Assembly (NCBI RefSeq): GCF_000272475.1
Contig: NZ_AKFJ01000097.1
Span: 1 to 64,000, forward strand
Reading direction: 5' to 3'
Source: Novosphingobium sp. Rr 2-17
Lineage (GTDB): Bacteria; Pseudomonadota; Alphaproteobacteria; Sphingomonadales; Sphingomonadaceae
Length of the DNA: 64,000 nt
Both the position numbers and the translations under genes were made by a program. The notes below the pieces were generated by a model. It ran no database searches, had not been told where the DNA came from, and was given only the letters and a program-made list of their open reading frames with translations. Shown piece after piece: positions 15,987-25,659 of this stretch; the stretch's first letter is position 1, and the number at the start of each line of letters is the position of its first letter.

Positions 15987-17728
15987 TGAGGGTGCGCTTC
16001 GCAGTCGGCATCGATCTCACCGAGGACGGGCAGGCAGCCCTGCGATACCAAGCCGGCGAAGACGGCGACACAATCTATCTTGATGGCCCCGGTCTATTCG
16101 TGGCCGCACCGCCTTATGTACGAACCGTTAGGCTCGGCAAAATCGGCATCGTGCTGGGCGCGCTATTCTCCCGGAACGGTGATCGGCCCGTTACTGCGCT
16201 CGCCCCCGAAACCATCGAGGAAATCGTTCGCAATTCTGGGCGATGCCTAATAGAGCGGTATTGGGGCGACTACGTAGCCGTGTTCCGCTTGGCCAGAGAT
16301 GTGGCAGTCCTCCGCAGCCCGTTCGGCCATCTTGCGTGCCTCTACCGGGGATGGGCCGGCGGCACCGTCGCCGCTTCCGACATCGATCGCCTCGAGCGGG
16401 CCACAAAAATCCCCAACACGGTCGCGTTTGACGAGGTCGCCCGGCAACTCATCGTTGGGGACATGCGCAGTTCGAAAACCTCTCTGACCGACGTCTACGA
16501 GGTCCGCGGCGGCGAAGTGGCATGCCTTTCACGAAAAATCCGAACGCATGTTGCGCTGTGGTCGCCGTGGAGTATCGCGTGCGACGCAGGCACCTCTCAC
16601 CATACCGACGCGGAGGGGTCCCGTTTTCGTGATATCGCCGTGGCTTGCGTTGCGGCAAAAACGCATGGGATCGCAAAGCCGCTCGTCCTGCTATCGGGTG
16701 GTCTAGATTCCTCCATTGTCACGGCCTGTCTGGCCAACCGCGGCCGAGACTTTGCCTGTCTCAACCTGATTGCGCCCGCCTCAGCAGGCGACGAGCGCAT
16801 GTATGCCCGCGCCGTCGCAGAGCACATCGGTCGCAAGCTGTTCGAGCGACCCATGCCCGAGAAAGCGCTGGAATTCGGCGCTCTTGCAGCGGTGCGGCTG
16901 CCCCGACCCGTGGCGCGAAGCTTCGAGCAGAGGCTCTACCTGGACGCACAGGCCATCGCGAACGAACTGGGATGCGATGGGGTGATCGACGGCGGCGGCG
17001 GCGACAACGTCTTTTGCTCGCTGCAGTCGGCCTCGCCTGCCGCCGATTGTCTGCTTGATCCGACTGGCCGCCGGGCGTTCTGGCACACCTGCCACGAGCT
17101 TGCGGCATTGACGCACGCGTCCGTCTGGCAGATCGCGTGGAAAGCCCTCCGCCGCGCCGCGACCCGCGCCAGACCCTATAGATGGGCCATGAACGAGCGA
17201 ATGCTGTCTGCTGATGCCGTGGCATTGCCACACGATCCGCCCTTGCATCCCTGGCTGACGATGGGCACGCCCGGCATGCCGGGCCGCGCCGCCCAGATCG
17301 CCATGCTGGTGGCGGCTCAGAGCTTTGTGGAAGACGGCCCGCATGGAGCCAAGACACAGGTCGTCTCCCCGCTGGTGTCGCAGCCCTTGATCGAACACTG
17401 CCTGTCGATTCCGAGCTGGCAATGGTTCGACCAGGGATGCAATCGCGCCGTCGCGCGCCACGCCTTTGCGCCGTGGTTACCCCGTCACGTTGTCTGGAGA
17501 CGTGGCAAAGGCATTCCCGACAGTTTTATCGTCCAGTTGTTCGAAACCAATCGGGCTAGCATCCGCGAGCACCTGATCGACGGCTGGTTGGCCCGCGCAG
17601 GCGTCATCGATGTTCCTTCGGTGCTCACGGCTCTCGACGATCCCAATCCATTTGGCAGCAAGGATTTCAGCCGGATCGTCAGGCTGATGGACACGGAAGT
17701 TTGGGTTCGGGGCATCATGGGCCGGTAG
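15986..17728 (+). CDS. lasso peptide C protein (lactam synthetase, asparagine synthetase-like)
   Basis: A 580-aa ATP-dependent cyclase that adenylates the side chain of core Asp8 and joins it to Gly1. The N-terminal half resembles the glutamine amidotransferase domain of asparagine synthetase B (RYWGDYVAVFRLARDVAVLRSPFGHLACLY) without a catalytic Cys2, as expected for lasso C proteins. The ATP-pyrophosphatase motif LLSGGLDSSIVTACL lies near residue 236. A later DGGGGDNVFCS stretch binds pyrophosphate/Mg in the family. The start overlaps the B stop. The end overlaps the end of the convergent isopeptidase gene by 14 bases. Confidence 0.93.
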   Translation: MRVRFAVGIDLTEDGQAALRYQAGEDGDTIYLDGPGLFVAAPPYVRTVRLGKIGIVLGALFSRNGDRPVTALAPETIEEIVRNSGRCLIERYWGDYVAVFRLARDVAVLRSPFGHLACLYRGWAGGTVAASDIDRLERATKIPNTVAFDEVARQLIVGDMRSSKTSLTDVYEVRGGEVACLSRKIRTHVALWSPWSIACDAGTSHHTDAEGSRFRDIAVACVAAKTHGIAKPLVLLSGGLDSSIVTACLANRGRDFACLNLIAPASAGDERMYARAVAEHIGRKLFERPMPEKALEFGALAAVRLPRPVARSFEQRLYLDAQAIANELGCDGVIDGGGGDNVFCSLQSASPAADCLLDPTGRRAFWHTCHELAALTHASVWQIAWKALRRAATRARPYRWAMNERMLSADAVALPHDPPLHPWLTMGTPGMPGRAAQIAMLVAAQSFVEDGPHGAKTQVVSPLVSQPLIEHCLSIPSWQWFDQGCNRAVARHAFAPWLPRHVVWRRGKGIPDSFIVQLFETNRASIREHLIDGWLARAGVIDVPSVLTALDDPNPFGSKDFSRIVRLMDTEVWVRGIMGR

Positions 17729-19823
17729 GGGCGACAGCCTTACGGCGAAGCCCCTGCCATCGCGCATATTGCTCATGTTTGGCAGGGGATGGGTCCTCGT
17801 AGCCACGCAGCCAGAAATTGAACCATTCGATATCGCGCTCGTAGATCGCCAACCGGTGCGCTGGCTGCCATTTGTTATGATACTCGTCGGGAAAGACGAA
17901 GACGTCGAGCGGCTTGCCCGCTTCAGTCAGTGCCCCGATCGCCGGCAGCCCGAGCAGGGCTTCGCGATCGGCCAACTGCATGAGGATGGGCGTGTCGATC
18001 TTGCGGGCATTGACCGAAAGCGAGATCGGCTTCCAGAATTGCCGATCGTTGTCGACGGAGGGCGGCATCCCTGCGCGCCGGTTGGCCTCGCCCCACGCAA
18101 AGCCACCCAGGACCGTCGAGGTAAGCAGATCGTCGCAGCAAGTGCTCATGGCCGCTGCGGCGAAACGGCGCGAATTGACGAGCGCGAATTCAATCGTCGA
18201 GGCACCATCGCTCAGGCCGGTGATCCCGATCCGTTTGGGGTCGATCGTACCGGTCGCGATCGCGGCGTCGATACCTTTGTCTATCGCCGAGAGCAGACTT
18301 TTACGCTCCGCCCAGTCGCGGCTTTCGGCGGCACGGAACTGCTCCCATGTCTTTACGGTCTCGTCGGCATTGGCGACCGACGTTGGCCTCTCGAAGCTCA
18401 GCACCGCCAGCCCCTTCGCTGCCATCGGGAAAATCGGATAATCGTCACCAATGCCACCTCGCAGGAAGCCGTTGCTGTGGTACTGCACGATCACCAGGGG
18501 CAGTTTGCTCTTGCCGTCGTAATCCGCCGGCAGCACCAAATCGCCCCAAGCCGGAAGACCACGGTCGTTGCTGAACTTGAGGCGCGCGACCGTTCCTAAT
18601 CGGAGCGAGGCGAACTCCGGATTAGGATTGAAAATCAGGTGATCGCGCCCCGACGCGAGGTCAATCCTGACGATACGGCGCGGCGTCGTAGCGTTCTCGC
18701 GCCCACAAATTAGGTCCTCGTCGGTAGAAATGCATCCCGTCAGCGCGTCCGTCGTGCGCAGGATCGTCGACAAACGGTTGGAGGCGGGAAACCAGCGGTG
18801 CACGACGAAGTCTTCGTTGTTCCATCCCTCGCGTCCCAGGAAAATCACCGACTTGCCATCACGGTCCCAGAACAGGCGACCGATCCGACCCGTGCAGCGT
18901 ACGTCTGCGCACGCGGTTTTGAGTCCATCCGCACGCTGGACCCACACCTGGCGCTTGGCATTGGGATGGTCGCTCACCGGCGCCGTCCAGGCTCGGCTTC
19001 CATCTCGGCTTTGTACGCTCAGCTCGTACGGAACCCCTGGCCGCGGCGGGGGATTGATGACGGCTTCTTCGTCCGCCGTGGCCGGTCGGACATGCGCATC
19101 GGACAGGTCAACAACGAAGCTCTTGCGCACAAGATCGGTCGCCCACGGTTGCGGCTCCCACGATTGCATCGGCAGCACGCTCGAATCGTAGCGCCACCCT
19201 GCCCCGGCGTCCCGGGCGATCCGCTCTCGCGCTGCCTGGCGGCCCGGCCGGGTGAAGTAGATCAGACGTTTGCCGTCTGCGGACCACGCGAAGTCCTCGA
19301 CGTTGTCCTGTTCCTGCGTGACGGTCTGCGCGCCGCCGCCGTCGGCGCCGACCCGAACCAACTGGGTCACCCCGTCGATCAGCTTTCGATAAGCGATCGA
19401 CGTGCCATCCGGCGACCAAGCCGGAACGATCAGTTCTGGGAAGCCGGTGGTGATGTACAAATCGCGGAAAACCCCTGCGAGGCGCGGGAGGGCCCCGCCC
19501 CGGTCGATAATCCGAAGCGGGCCTTTGCCCTTGATCGGCATGACGATCAAAGCCGAGCAGATTGCGTTCGTTCTGGGATCACCACGTGAAATCATAAAGG
19601 CCACAGAGCGCCGATCCGGAGACAGGGCATAAGGGCTGCTCGCGTTCGTGACGACATCGGGATCACCGACATCGCGGATTCGCGCCAGATCCATGGTGGA
19701 CATGGAACGCGAAGCGGATGGGGCGCCTTCGCGCGGGACGATATCCTCGCAAGAAGCGTGGGCCTTGGCCGGAAGGGCAAAGACGCAGGCGATCGCAAGA
19801 GCGCTGGCGAAAGACTTTACCAT
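17715..19823 (-). CDS. lasso peptide isopeptidase (S9-like)
   Basis: A 702-aa periplasmic protein (signal peptide MVKSFASALAIACVFALPAKAHA) that hydrolyses the isopeptide bond of threaded lasso peptides, opening the ring. It has the prolyl-oligopeptidase-like layout: an N-terminal beta-propeller (repeats such as PAWSPDGTSIAYRK, FAWSADGKRLIYF, RLFWDRDGKSVIFLG) then an alpha/beta-hydrolase domain. The catalytic triad is visible: Ser in GITGLSDGAST (residue ~538), Asp in QLADREALL (~616) and His in DEYHNKWQP (~648). The GLSDG nucleophile motif matches characterised lasso isopeptidases. Its ATG overlaps the stop of the TonB receptor gene by 7 bases, so uptake and cleavage are coupled. Confidence 0.92.
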   Translation of the reverse strand: MVKSFASALAIACVFALPAKAHASCEDIVPREGAPSASRSMSTMDLARIRDVGDPDVVTNASSPYALSPDRRSVAFMISRGDPRTNAICSALIVMPIKGKGPLRIIDRGGALPRLAGVFRDLYITTGFPELIVPAWSPDGTSIAYRKLIDGVTQLVRVGADGGGAQTVTQEQDNVEDFAWSADGKRLIYFTRPGRQAARERIARDAGAGWRYDSSVLPMQSWEPQPWATDLVRKSFVVDLSDAHVRPATADEEAVINPPPRPGVPYELSVQSRDGSRAWTAPVSDHPNAKRQVWVQRADGLKTACADVRCTGRIGRLFWDRDGKSVIFLGREGWNNEDFVVHRWFPASNRLSTILRTTDALTGCISTDEDLICGRENATTPRRIVRIDLASGRDHLIFNPNPEFASLRLGTVARLKFSNDRGLPAWGDLVLPADYDGKSKLPLVIVQYHSNGFLRGGIGDDYPIFPMAAKGLAVLSFERPTSVANADETVKTWEQFRAAESRDWAERKSLLSAIDKGIDAAIATGTIDPKRIGITGLSDGASTIEFALVNSRRFAAAAMSTCCDDLLTSTVLGGFAWGEANRRAGMPPSVDNDRQFWKPISLSVNARKIDTPILMQLADREALLGLPAIGALTEAGKPLDVFVFPDEYHNKWQPAHRLAIYERDIEWFNFWLRGYEDPSPAKHEQYARWQGLRRKAVAPTGP

Positions 19824-22354
19824 GCCTTGGTCACCGTGAGGCTGACGACGCGACCAAAGGGCGTATAGTTGGTGCTGTCGTAGGGCGTGTCCGTGTACGC
19901 GGTCGTCGCGATCGGCGAGGGCTCATCGTTGAACGCGTTCTGGAGCGAGGCGATCGCGTCGATGCCGGCCAGCGGACCTTTCGTTCGATCGAAGTGATAT
20001 CGGATCGTAAAATCGACGGGCACCATGCCGGCAATGCGGACCGAAGGGTCCGAGCGTGTGTCTTGGACGGGGCCGATGTAGTTGACCGCACCGACCAGCG
20101 AAAGCGTGTCATTGCGCCACGAAACCTCGCCTCGCGCCCGCAAGTGCGGTGGATTGAAAAGGGTTCCGGCCATTTGGGTGACCGCCTGTTCGGCACTGAT
20201 CTGTTGCTGACTTTTGAGGTAGCTTGCGTTCACCAACATCCGCGCCGTCCCCCCGCGAGCGCGAAAATCGTACGTGACCCGCGCATCCACGCCCTGAACG
20301 TCCTGCCGCCCGGCATTAACGCTCGAGTTGTCAACGATGGCAATGACGTTGGCGGAATCGTAGGCGGAGCCGGAATAGTTGGTGAAGGTCGTCCCCTTAG
20401 CGATCGCCGCCGCTTGTTCAGCAGCATCCGGGTTTGCCGTCACGTATTGCGCATAGGCTGAGCTCGAAAGCGCTTGTGATGTGTACATGATCGGCGTCAC
20501 GATGCGGTTGCGGTAATGGATGGCGAAGTAGCTGACCTCGAGCGTCAGGCCCGCGAACGCGCGGGGATGAAGATCAAGGGTCGCCGACCAGTTGGTGGAA
20601 CGTTCCGGTTGCAGATCGGCGTTGCCTCCCGAAACATAGAGTACCGTGCCCCCCGTCGCGCTGCCACCAAAGCTCGATGCGGCATAGAGTGCGGTCGTTG
20701 TCGGTCGGTATTGCTCGTACAAGGTCGGGGTGCGGAAGGAGCGCCCCCAGCTTCCCTTGAGCGAGATGTCCTTGGTTGGCGCGTAGATGGCGCCTAACTT
20801 CGGCGTTACCACGAAATCGACGTCGGGATAACGCTCGTACCGTGCCGCGAGGCTCAAATCGAGGCTCTCGCCAAGGATGGGTACTTGGCCTGGCGCGAAG
20901 ACCGGCACGCTCAATTCGCCAAACGCGTAGTAGCTATCCTGCGACGCATCAATGAAGGCACTCGCGCTCGAGCCTGTTCTCGTGAACAGGGTTTGCCGAT
21001 AGCCCATGCCCAGAGCAGCCTTCACGGTGCCGCCGGGAAGCTCGAACACGTTTCCGTTACCAGACAATTCGACGTTCTGCGTGACGTTTCGGTAGACGCC
21101 AGAGTTCGCCGACGACGTGGCTGTGCCGTACGTATAGATTCCTCCGAACTCGGAGCGGTTCCAGCCATAGCTCCCGCCCAAGCTGACTCGCCAGTCCGCC
21201 GGCAGCGCCAGGGTGAGCGAGGGAGCTGCCGTCCATGACTGCGACGTACGCGAAAAGTCGGCGCGGCTAACGGTAAGATCGCCCGCGCTATTGAGCGGGA
21301 GCGTTTGCGCCCACCACCGCTTGTTGTAGAGAAGATCGACATCGAACGTCAGGTTGTCGAAGATGGACTGACGCGCCACGAGTGCGGCGTTGTGGTGCCG
21401 CAGATACGGCGACAACGTCACACCGGGCCGACGGCTCTGGGCATAGTCGCGCTGGCTCGCTTCGACTGCGGTCGTGCGCGCAAATTCGTAGGACAGCGTC
21501 GCACTTCCCGATCCCCAGGTCTTCCCTGCCGTTGCGCCATACTGCTGCTGAAAATTGCCGCCATCGGTCGAGCCCCCGAGCCGCGCGCTCGTTTCGAGCC
21601 GGTCGAAATCCCGCCGTAGGATGACATTGGCGACGCCCGCGACAGCATCGGAACCGAATAGCGCGGAGGCCCCGTCTGGGACGACATCGATCCGTTCGAT
21701 CGCGCCGAACGGGATAGCCGAGACATCGATGCCTTGGGTCGCGCCTGCGTAACTCATTCTGCGACCATCGAGTAGCGTCAGGGTGGCATCGCTGCCCAGC
21801 CCCCTCAGGTTGATCGTCGCGCCGCCGTCGAGATCCACCCCGTTGCCTGCGGGTACGTTGTAGCCGACGCCTGCATTCTGTCCGCCACCGAAGTTCTGCG
21901 GAATGGCACGGATGGCATCGGCCAGCGACGACTGGCCGGCACTGCGCATCTCCTCACGCTGGTAGGTCAATGTCGTCGAAGCGATCGGCGCCCCTCGAAT
22001 TCTCGATCCCGTCACGACAATGTCGCCTTGGGCACCGCCACTAGCCGACACTTTCTGAATGACCGCCCCGCCCCCCGACAGAGAGGCCGTCAATCCGCTG
22101 TTCGCCAGAGCGGCTGCAAGGGCCTCCTCGAACGTCAGCTTAGCGTCGAGGGCTGGTGCGAGCTGCTTCGCCACGAGCGCATCGTCGACGCTGACATTTC
22201 GCCCGAACAAGCGGGCAATGTCCTGCAGCGACACCGCGAGAGACTGCGCCGGAAGATGGACGGGAACCCGCGGCTCTGCGCGAGCTGACGCGGGGACGCA
22301 AAGGATTGTCGCGGCTGCAGCCATGCTGCAGCACGCCAAGTATGAATAACGCAC
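19817..22354 (-). CDS. TonB-dependent receptor with STN signalling domain (lasso locus)
   Basis: An 845-aa outer-membrane receptor. After a signal peptide (MRYSYLACCSMAAAATILCVPASARA) comes a Secretin/TonB N-terminal (STN) domain (residues ~30-110, HLPAQSLAVSLQDIARLFGRNVSVD), the part that contacts a FecR-type anti-sigma factor. A plug domain (GDIVVTGSRIRG; GVDLDGGATINLRGLGSDATLTLLDGRRM; ERIDVVPDGASALFGSDAVAGVANVIL) and a 22-strand-type barrel ending in VTKAW follow. With fecR/fecI upstream and the isopeptidase downstream, the natural ligand is inferred to be the lasso peptide or its complex. Confidence 0.93.
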   Translation of the reverse strand: MRYSYLACCSMAAAATILCVPASARAEPRVPVHLPAQSLAVSLQDIARLFGRNVSVDDALVAKQLAPALDAKLTFEEALAAALANSGLTASLSGGGAVIQKVSASGGAQGDIVVTGSRIRGAPIASTTLTYQREEMRSAGQSSLADAIRAIPQNFGGGQNAGVGYNVPAGNGVDLDGGATINLRGLGSDATLTLLDGRRMSYAGATQGIDVSAIPFGAIERIDVVPDGASALFGSDAVAGVANVILRRDFDRLETSARLGGSTDGGNFQQQYGATAGKTWGSGSATLSYEFARTTAVEASQRDYAQSRRPGVTLSPYLRHHNAALVARQSIFDNLTFDVDLLYNKRWWAQTLPLNSAGDLTVSRADFSRTSQSWTAAPSLTLALPADWRVSLGGSYGWNRSEFGGIYTYGTATSSANSGVYRNVTQNVELSGNGNVFELPGGTVKAALGMGYRQTLFTRTGSSASAFIDASQDSYYAFGELSVPVFAPGQVPILGESLDLSLAARYERYPDVDFVVTPKLGAIYAPTKDISLKGSWGRSFRTPTLYEQYRPTTTALYAASSFGGSATGGTVLYVSGGNADLQPERSTNWSATLDLHPRAFAGLTLEVSYFAIHYRNRIVTPIMYTSQALSSSAYAQYVTANPDAAEQAAAIAKGTTFTNYSGSAYDSANVIAIVDNSSVNAGRQDVQGVDARVTYDFRARGGTARMLVNASYLKSQQQISAEQAVTQMAGTLFNPPHLRARGEVSWRNDTLSLVGAVNYIGPVQDTRSDPSVRIAGMVPVDFTIRYHFDRTKGPLAGIDAIASLQNAFNDEPSPIATTAYTDTPYDSTNYTPFGRVVSLTVTKAW

Positions 22355-22455
22355 TGGTGAAAACCTCCGTCCCCGAAGCCCGCCCCTAGCAGGCCCCTCA
22401 ATGCCGAGACGTCGTGCGCGAAAATTACCCTACGGATATTTCGCGCGGTCGCGCG

Positions 22456-23436
22456 CTATTGAGGCAACAGCGCCAGGCTGCCATCTTCGCGAGGTTCGAC
22501 TTTCCAACCCAGGATCACGGCCACCTGCCGAGCAAACCCCTCCGGATCAGAGCGCTTGAAGACGCCCGTCACTTTCGTTGCGCGCGTGGGTGGTTGATCG
22601 ATTACCACCGGCTTGGTGCTGGTGCGATTGAACGCGGTGATGGCATCGACCAGATCCACACCGGTTAACGTGAGCATATCGGTCGGCCATTGGCGCTGCG
22701 CCGCCTCCACCAAGGCTGGCGCACTGATCGCTCCGCCTGAAACGGCAACGCGATGCCCCGCCGCCAGCTCCAAGGTTTGCCCCCCGGTTCGGCTGGCGGT
22801 ATTTTTCACCTCGACGGCACCTTCGAGCAACGCGACATCGACGGCATTCGGTGTCAATTCAACGTCGAACAGAGTTCCATGGGCGGTGACGCTACCCGCC
22901 CCCGCATCCACGACGAAAGGTCGCGGGTCGCCGTGGGCGACAGCAAACCGCCCCCGGCCCGCGAGCAAGCGCAAGCGTCGCAGCTTGGCGTCGAAAGAGA
23001 CTTGTAGCCGAGCGCCGCGATCGAGGATCGCACTCGAGCCGTCTGGAAACGTTATATGACGCGGGGGCTGATCGAGCGCTACGGCATCCAAGCGCGTCAG
23101 CGTGGCGACATGACGGGATGTCGACAAGAACTGGACAAGGAGCGTCGAGCCCAGCACCAGGACAAAAGCGATCGAGGCGACAAGCACCCAAGGCGGAGCG
23201 TGAGGCGATCTCGCCGCGGCGAGGCCGAGATTGCGCTCCTTCCCGGTAGGGGTGTTGGCCAGGAACATCGCCGTATCCCAGGCTCGGGCAGTGCGATCAT
23301 AGGCCAGGGCGTGCGCAGGCACGGCGTACCAGGCCTCGAACGCTTCCCGGAAATTGTCGGCCTCCGGGCCTCGCATACGGGCAAACCAATCGGCCGCTTC
23401 CTGATCGAGGCTCACTCGCCACCTCTGCTGAAACAT
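22456..23436 (-). CDS. fecR: FecR-family anti-sigma factor / signal transducer
   Basis: A 326-aa inner-membrane protein. The start MFQQRWRVSLDQEA is preferred over one 10 codons upstream because it clears the sigma-factor stop. N-terminal cytoplasmic domain with the DUF4880 pattern (EAADWFARMRGPEADNFREAFEAWYAVPAHALAYDR), one membrane helix (PPWVLVASIAFVLVLGSTLLVQF, residues ~82-105), and a periplasmic FecR domain (ITFPDGSSAILDRGARLQVSFDAKLRRLRLLAGRGRFAV; VELTPNAVDVALLEGAVEV). It relays receptor occupancy to the ECF sigma factor. 101 bases separate it from the receptor gene. Confidence 0.93.
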   Translation of the reverse strand: MFQQRWRVSLDQEAADWFARMRGPEADNFREAFEAWYAVPAHALAYDRTARAWDTAMFLANTPTGKERNLGLAAARSPHAPPWVLVASIAFVLVLGSTLLVQFLSTSRHVATLTRLDAVALDQPPRHITFPDGSSAILDRGARLQVSFDAKLRRLRLLAGRGRFAVAHGDPRPFVVDAGAGSVTAHGTLFDVELTPNAVDVALLEGAVEVKNTASRTGGQTLELAAGHRVAVSGGAISAPALVEAAQRQWPTDMLTLTGVDLVDAITAFNRTSTKPVVIDQPPTRATKVTGVFKRSDPEGFARQVAVILGWKVEPREDGSLALLPQ

Positions 23437-23443
23437 TGATCCA

Positions 23444-24055
23444 TCACACGGCCAAATGCCTGGCAACGTAGGCGATCGCCAGGCTCATATGTTTCTCAAC
23501 TGTCTTTACGCTCAATCCCGTGCGTGCCGCGATCTCGCCATAACTGAATCCATCGATCCGGTGAGCCAAAAATATCTCGCGGGTCCGCGGTTCCAGCCGG
23601 GCAACGGTCGCCTCTAGGCGGGCCAGGATATCCCGGGCTTCGAGCGCCGCGATCGGATCGCTTGCCAACAAGGGCACGTCATCTGCGCAGACGTGGAGAT
23701 TGGCTGAGCGTCGGCTATCGTGTCGCGCTTCGTCCCGAATGATGTTTAGCGCGGCCTGGCGCAAGTAGGCATCGGGTGCGACGATCGCCAGGTCAGCATG
23801 ATGACCCTTGGCAGCGAGACGTGCAAACAGCTGTTGGACGATATCGGGTGCGCGATCGGCCTGGATGTGGCGCCCGATGAACCTGACCAGCTTATCGCGA
23901 TGATGTCGATAAAGCCGATCGAGCCCCACGCCCTGTTGTCTGTTCACCCTGTCCAATGGCGGCAAAGGATCGCCTTCATCGATTGCGATCGGCAAAACGG
24001 GACTGATATCATCGGGCTTCAAGCGCATTTGAGCTGCGCTTTCTGGCTCGGACAT
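23444..24055 (-). CDS. fecI: ECF sigma factor, FecI type
   Basis: A 203-aa RNA polymerase sigma factor. Start taken at ATG 24055 (MSEPESAAQM); the frame is open upstream to 24202 but that extension is unconserved. Region 2 (LDRLYRHHRDKLVRFIGRHI, then APDIVQQLFARLA and DAYLRQAALNIIRDEAR) and region 4 (RLEPRTREIFLAHRIDGFSYGEIAARTGLSVKTVEKHMSLAIAYVARHL) are clear. The gene is first in the fecI-fecR-receptor-isopeptidase operon. It is expected to transcribe that operon when the receptor is occupied. Confidence 0.92.
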   Translation of the reverse strand: MSEPESAAQMRLKPDDISPVLPIAIDEGDPLPPLDRVNRQQGVGLDRLYRHHRDKLVRFIGRHIQADRAPDIVQQLFARLAAKGHHADLAIVAPDAYLRQAALNIIRDEARHDSRRSANLHVCADDVPLLASDPIAALEARDILARLEATVARLEPRTREIFLAHRIDGFSYGEIAARTGLSVKTVEKHMSLAIAYVARHLAV

Positions 24056-24720
24056 GCCGAATTCTTGGCGCGCGCCCCAGGCGCGACGACAAAGCCCAAA
24101 AGCATGGGCATTCCCCGCAAACATACCGTTCGACCGTGGCCTCGCGGTGCCAATCAGTTCGGAATCGAGTACCTGCGCCTTTAGCCTGTCAGGCCTGGAC
24201 ATTCGCGCTGGCGGCCCGGATGGTAAACACCGAGCGATTATTCCAAAAAGGCGGATGGCTCGCCCTTGCGCGGCCTATGCCGCTGGACAGAGCTTACGGG
24301 ATTTGAAGGCCAAGGCAAGCAACAGATATTTGCGAAAAGCCCGGGCGTGAGAGGACCAATGCCTTGAGACATGGGTCGAGGCCTTTAGCCGCAGACGGCC
24401 TGGACATACGCCTCGACCACCCGGACAGTACATGTGGCACAAAATGTTCGAAACGAGGGTCATATTGCATCTTGGATGTTATCGGTTAGTGCCTGCGCCC
24501 TCAAGTCCGGAAGCCCCAGGGTTTGTAACGCCGGCCCCTTACGTCAATTCGACTATAACTCGCCTCGACAACCTGGACGCCTCGAAAAACTCTGGCCCTT
24601 GATTCAGGCGTTGTCCTGGTGGCGGGATGACCGAAGCGCAGGGTGCTTTTGCTGGCGGTTTTCGGTCACGGAATTGGGGTATTTCATACCTTTCCCGGAG
24701 TTCAGGACAAACTGATGCCC
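24056..24720. other. upstream region of the sigma-factor operon, with diverged 50-bp direct repeats
   Basis: No gene is recognised. Two similar 50-bp blocks lie at 24177-24226 and 24381-24430. Both begin GCCTTTAGCC and share GGCCTGGACAT-CGC and CCGGA before TA. They may be duplicated promoter/operator DNA for the minus-strand sigma operon. Confidence 0.45.
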
Positions 24721-24872
24721 GTGCTTCCCCTCGTTCGTGGAAGATCGGTCGGTCGAAATTGTAAGCCAGGTTAGCCAGCCAGCTTCGCTTCAGCTCGCTT
24801 GATACCGATCGTGCGGATGACCAGCCCAAACCGGTTGTTCTGGTGCGCGAACACATGCTCGATCAGCTTCAT
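24721..24872 (-). pseudogene. IS5-type transposase C-terminal remnant
   Basis: The minus strand reads MKLIEHVFAHQNNRFGLVIR, TIGIKRAEAKLA, then after a frame change LANLAYNFDRPIFHER. This is the conserved end of an IS5-group transposase. It is short and frameshifted, so a relic. Confidence 0.75.
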
Positions 24873-25043
24873 TTCTGCCAGCTTCCTCTCATTCTCGCTG
24901 GAGGCATTTTCACGGACAGGGTCAAATCGCTCTGGAGCCATCCGAAGGGCTGACGCACGGGAGGAAAACAGGGGTCAATTCTTTGTGGAAATTTCCACCC
25001 CTGGCGGGACACTTCTCAGTTTAACTCGACCGACTAGGACCAT

Positions 25044-25185
25044 TCAGATCGTCGCGCGCTTACCAATTTGATCGGTCTTCGAGCGGCTAATATCGATACT
25101 GACGCCAGAGGGAGAAACTTGAGTTCCTCGCGCTGGATAGCAACGAGCTCTGAACGTCGCATGGCAGCGGTCATGACGATCGCGC
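25044..25185 (-). pseudogene. tyrosine recombinase (integrase) remnant
   Basis: Minus-strand reading AIVMTAAMRRSELVAIQREE followed, after a one-base frame change, by SGVSIDISRSKTDQIGKRATI and a stop. The RRSELVA and RSKTDQ segments are typical of the catalytic domain (first Arg region) of phage-type integrases. Only ~45 codons remain. Confidence 0.7.
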
Positions 25186-25413
25186 AGTGACCACAGGTCT
25201 TCGCCGGAGATCGCCGAAATCATCTCGGAAGCGACGGCTGTCTGGCGGCACGCCTCTAGACGATGCTCATATCTATCGGAAAAGATGATTATGCCACAAC
25301 TTGGACTTTATGTCACAAGATCCAAATTATGGCAGATTGCCTTAGGGATGGCATTCTCGCGTCACTCATGTTATATTGAATAAAATGCCACCTAATAGGT
25401 CTGTGAGGTTCAT

Positions 25414-25659
25414 ATGACACTGCAAGTCAACATAACACCGAATGGACGCATGAGCCTACCCGCTGATGTGCGCAAGCGTTTGGGGCTTGCGGGCGGCGGT
25501 GCAGTCTTCCTTGAGGAAACGGCCGACGGTGTGGTTTTGCGCACTGCAGCGCAGGCCGTGGCACGCGCGCAGGCGTTGGCTCAGCAGTACACCGGCGGCA
25601 ACCCAGATGCCGGTATCGATGGCTTCCTCGCCCGACGCCGCGAGGACAGCGGAGAATGA
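25414..25659 (+). CDS. AbrB/SpoVT-type antitoxin
   Basis: An 81-aa DNA-binding antitoxin with a swapped-hairpin AbrB fold (LQVNITPNGRMSLPADVRKRLGLAGGGAVFLEETADGVVLRT). The C-terminal tail (AQQYTGGNPDAGIDGFLARRRED) is the likely toxin-neutralising segment. Its stop overlaps the toxin start (ATGA), the usual antitoxin-first arrangement. An AT-rich upstream region (25300-25400) probably carries the autoregulated promoter. Confidence 0.85.
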   Translation: MTLQVNITPNGRMSLPADVRKRLGLAGGGAVFLEETADGVVLRTAAQAVARAQALAQQYTGGNPDAGIDGFLARRREDSGE

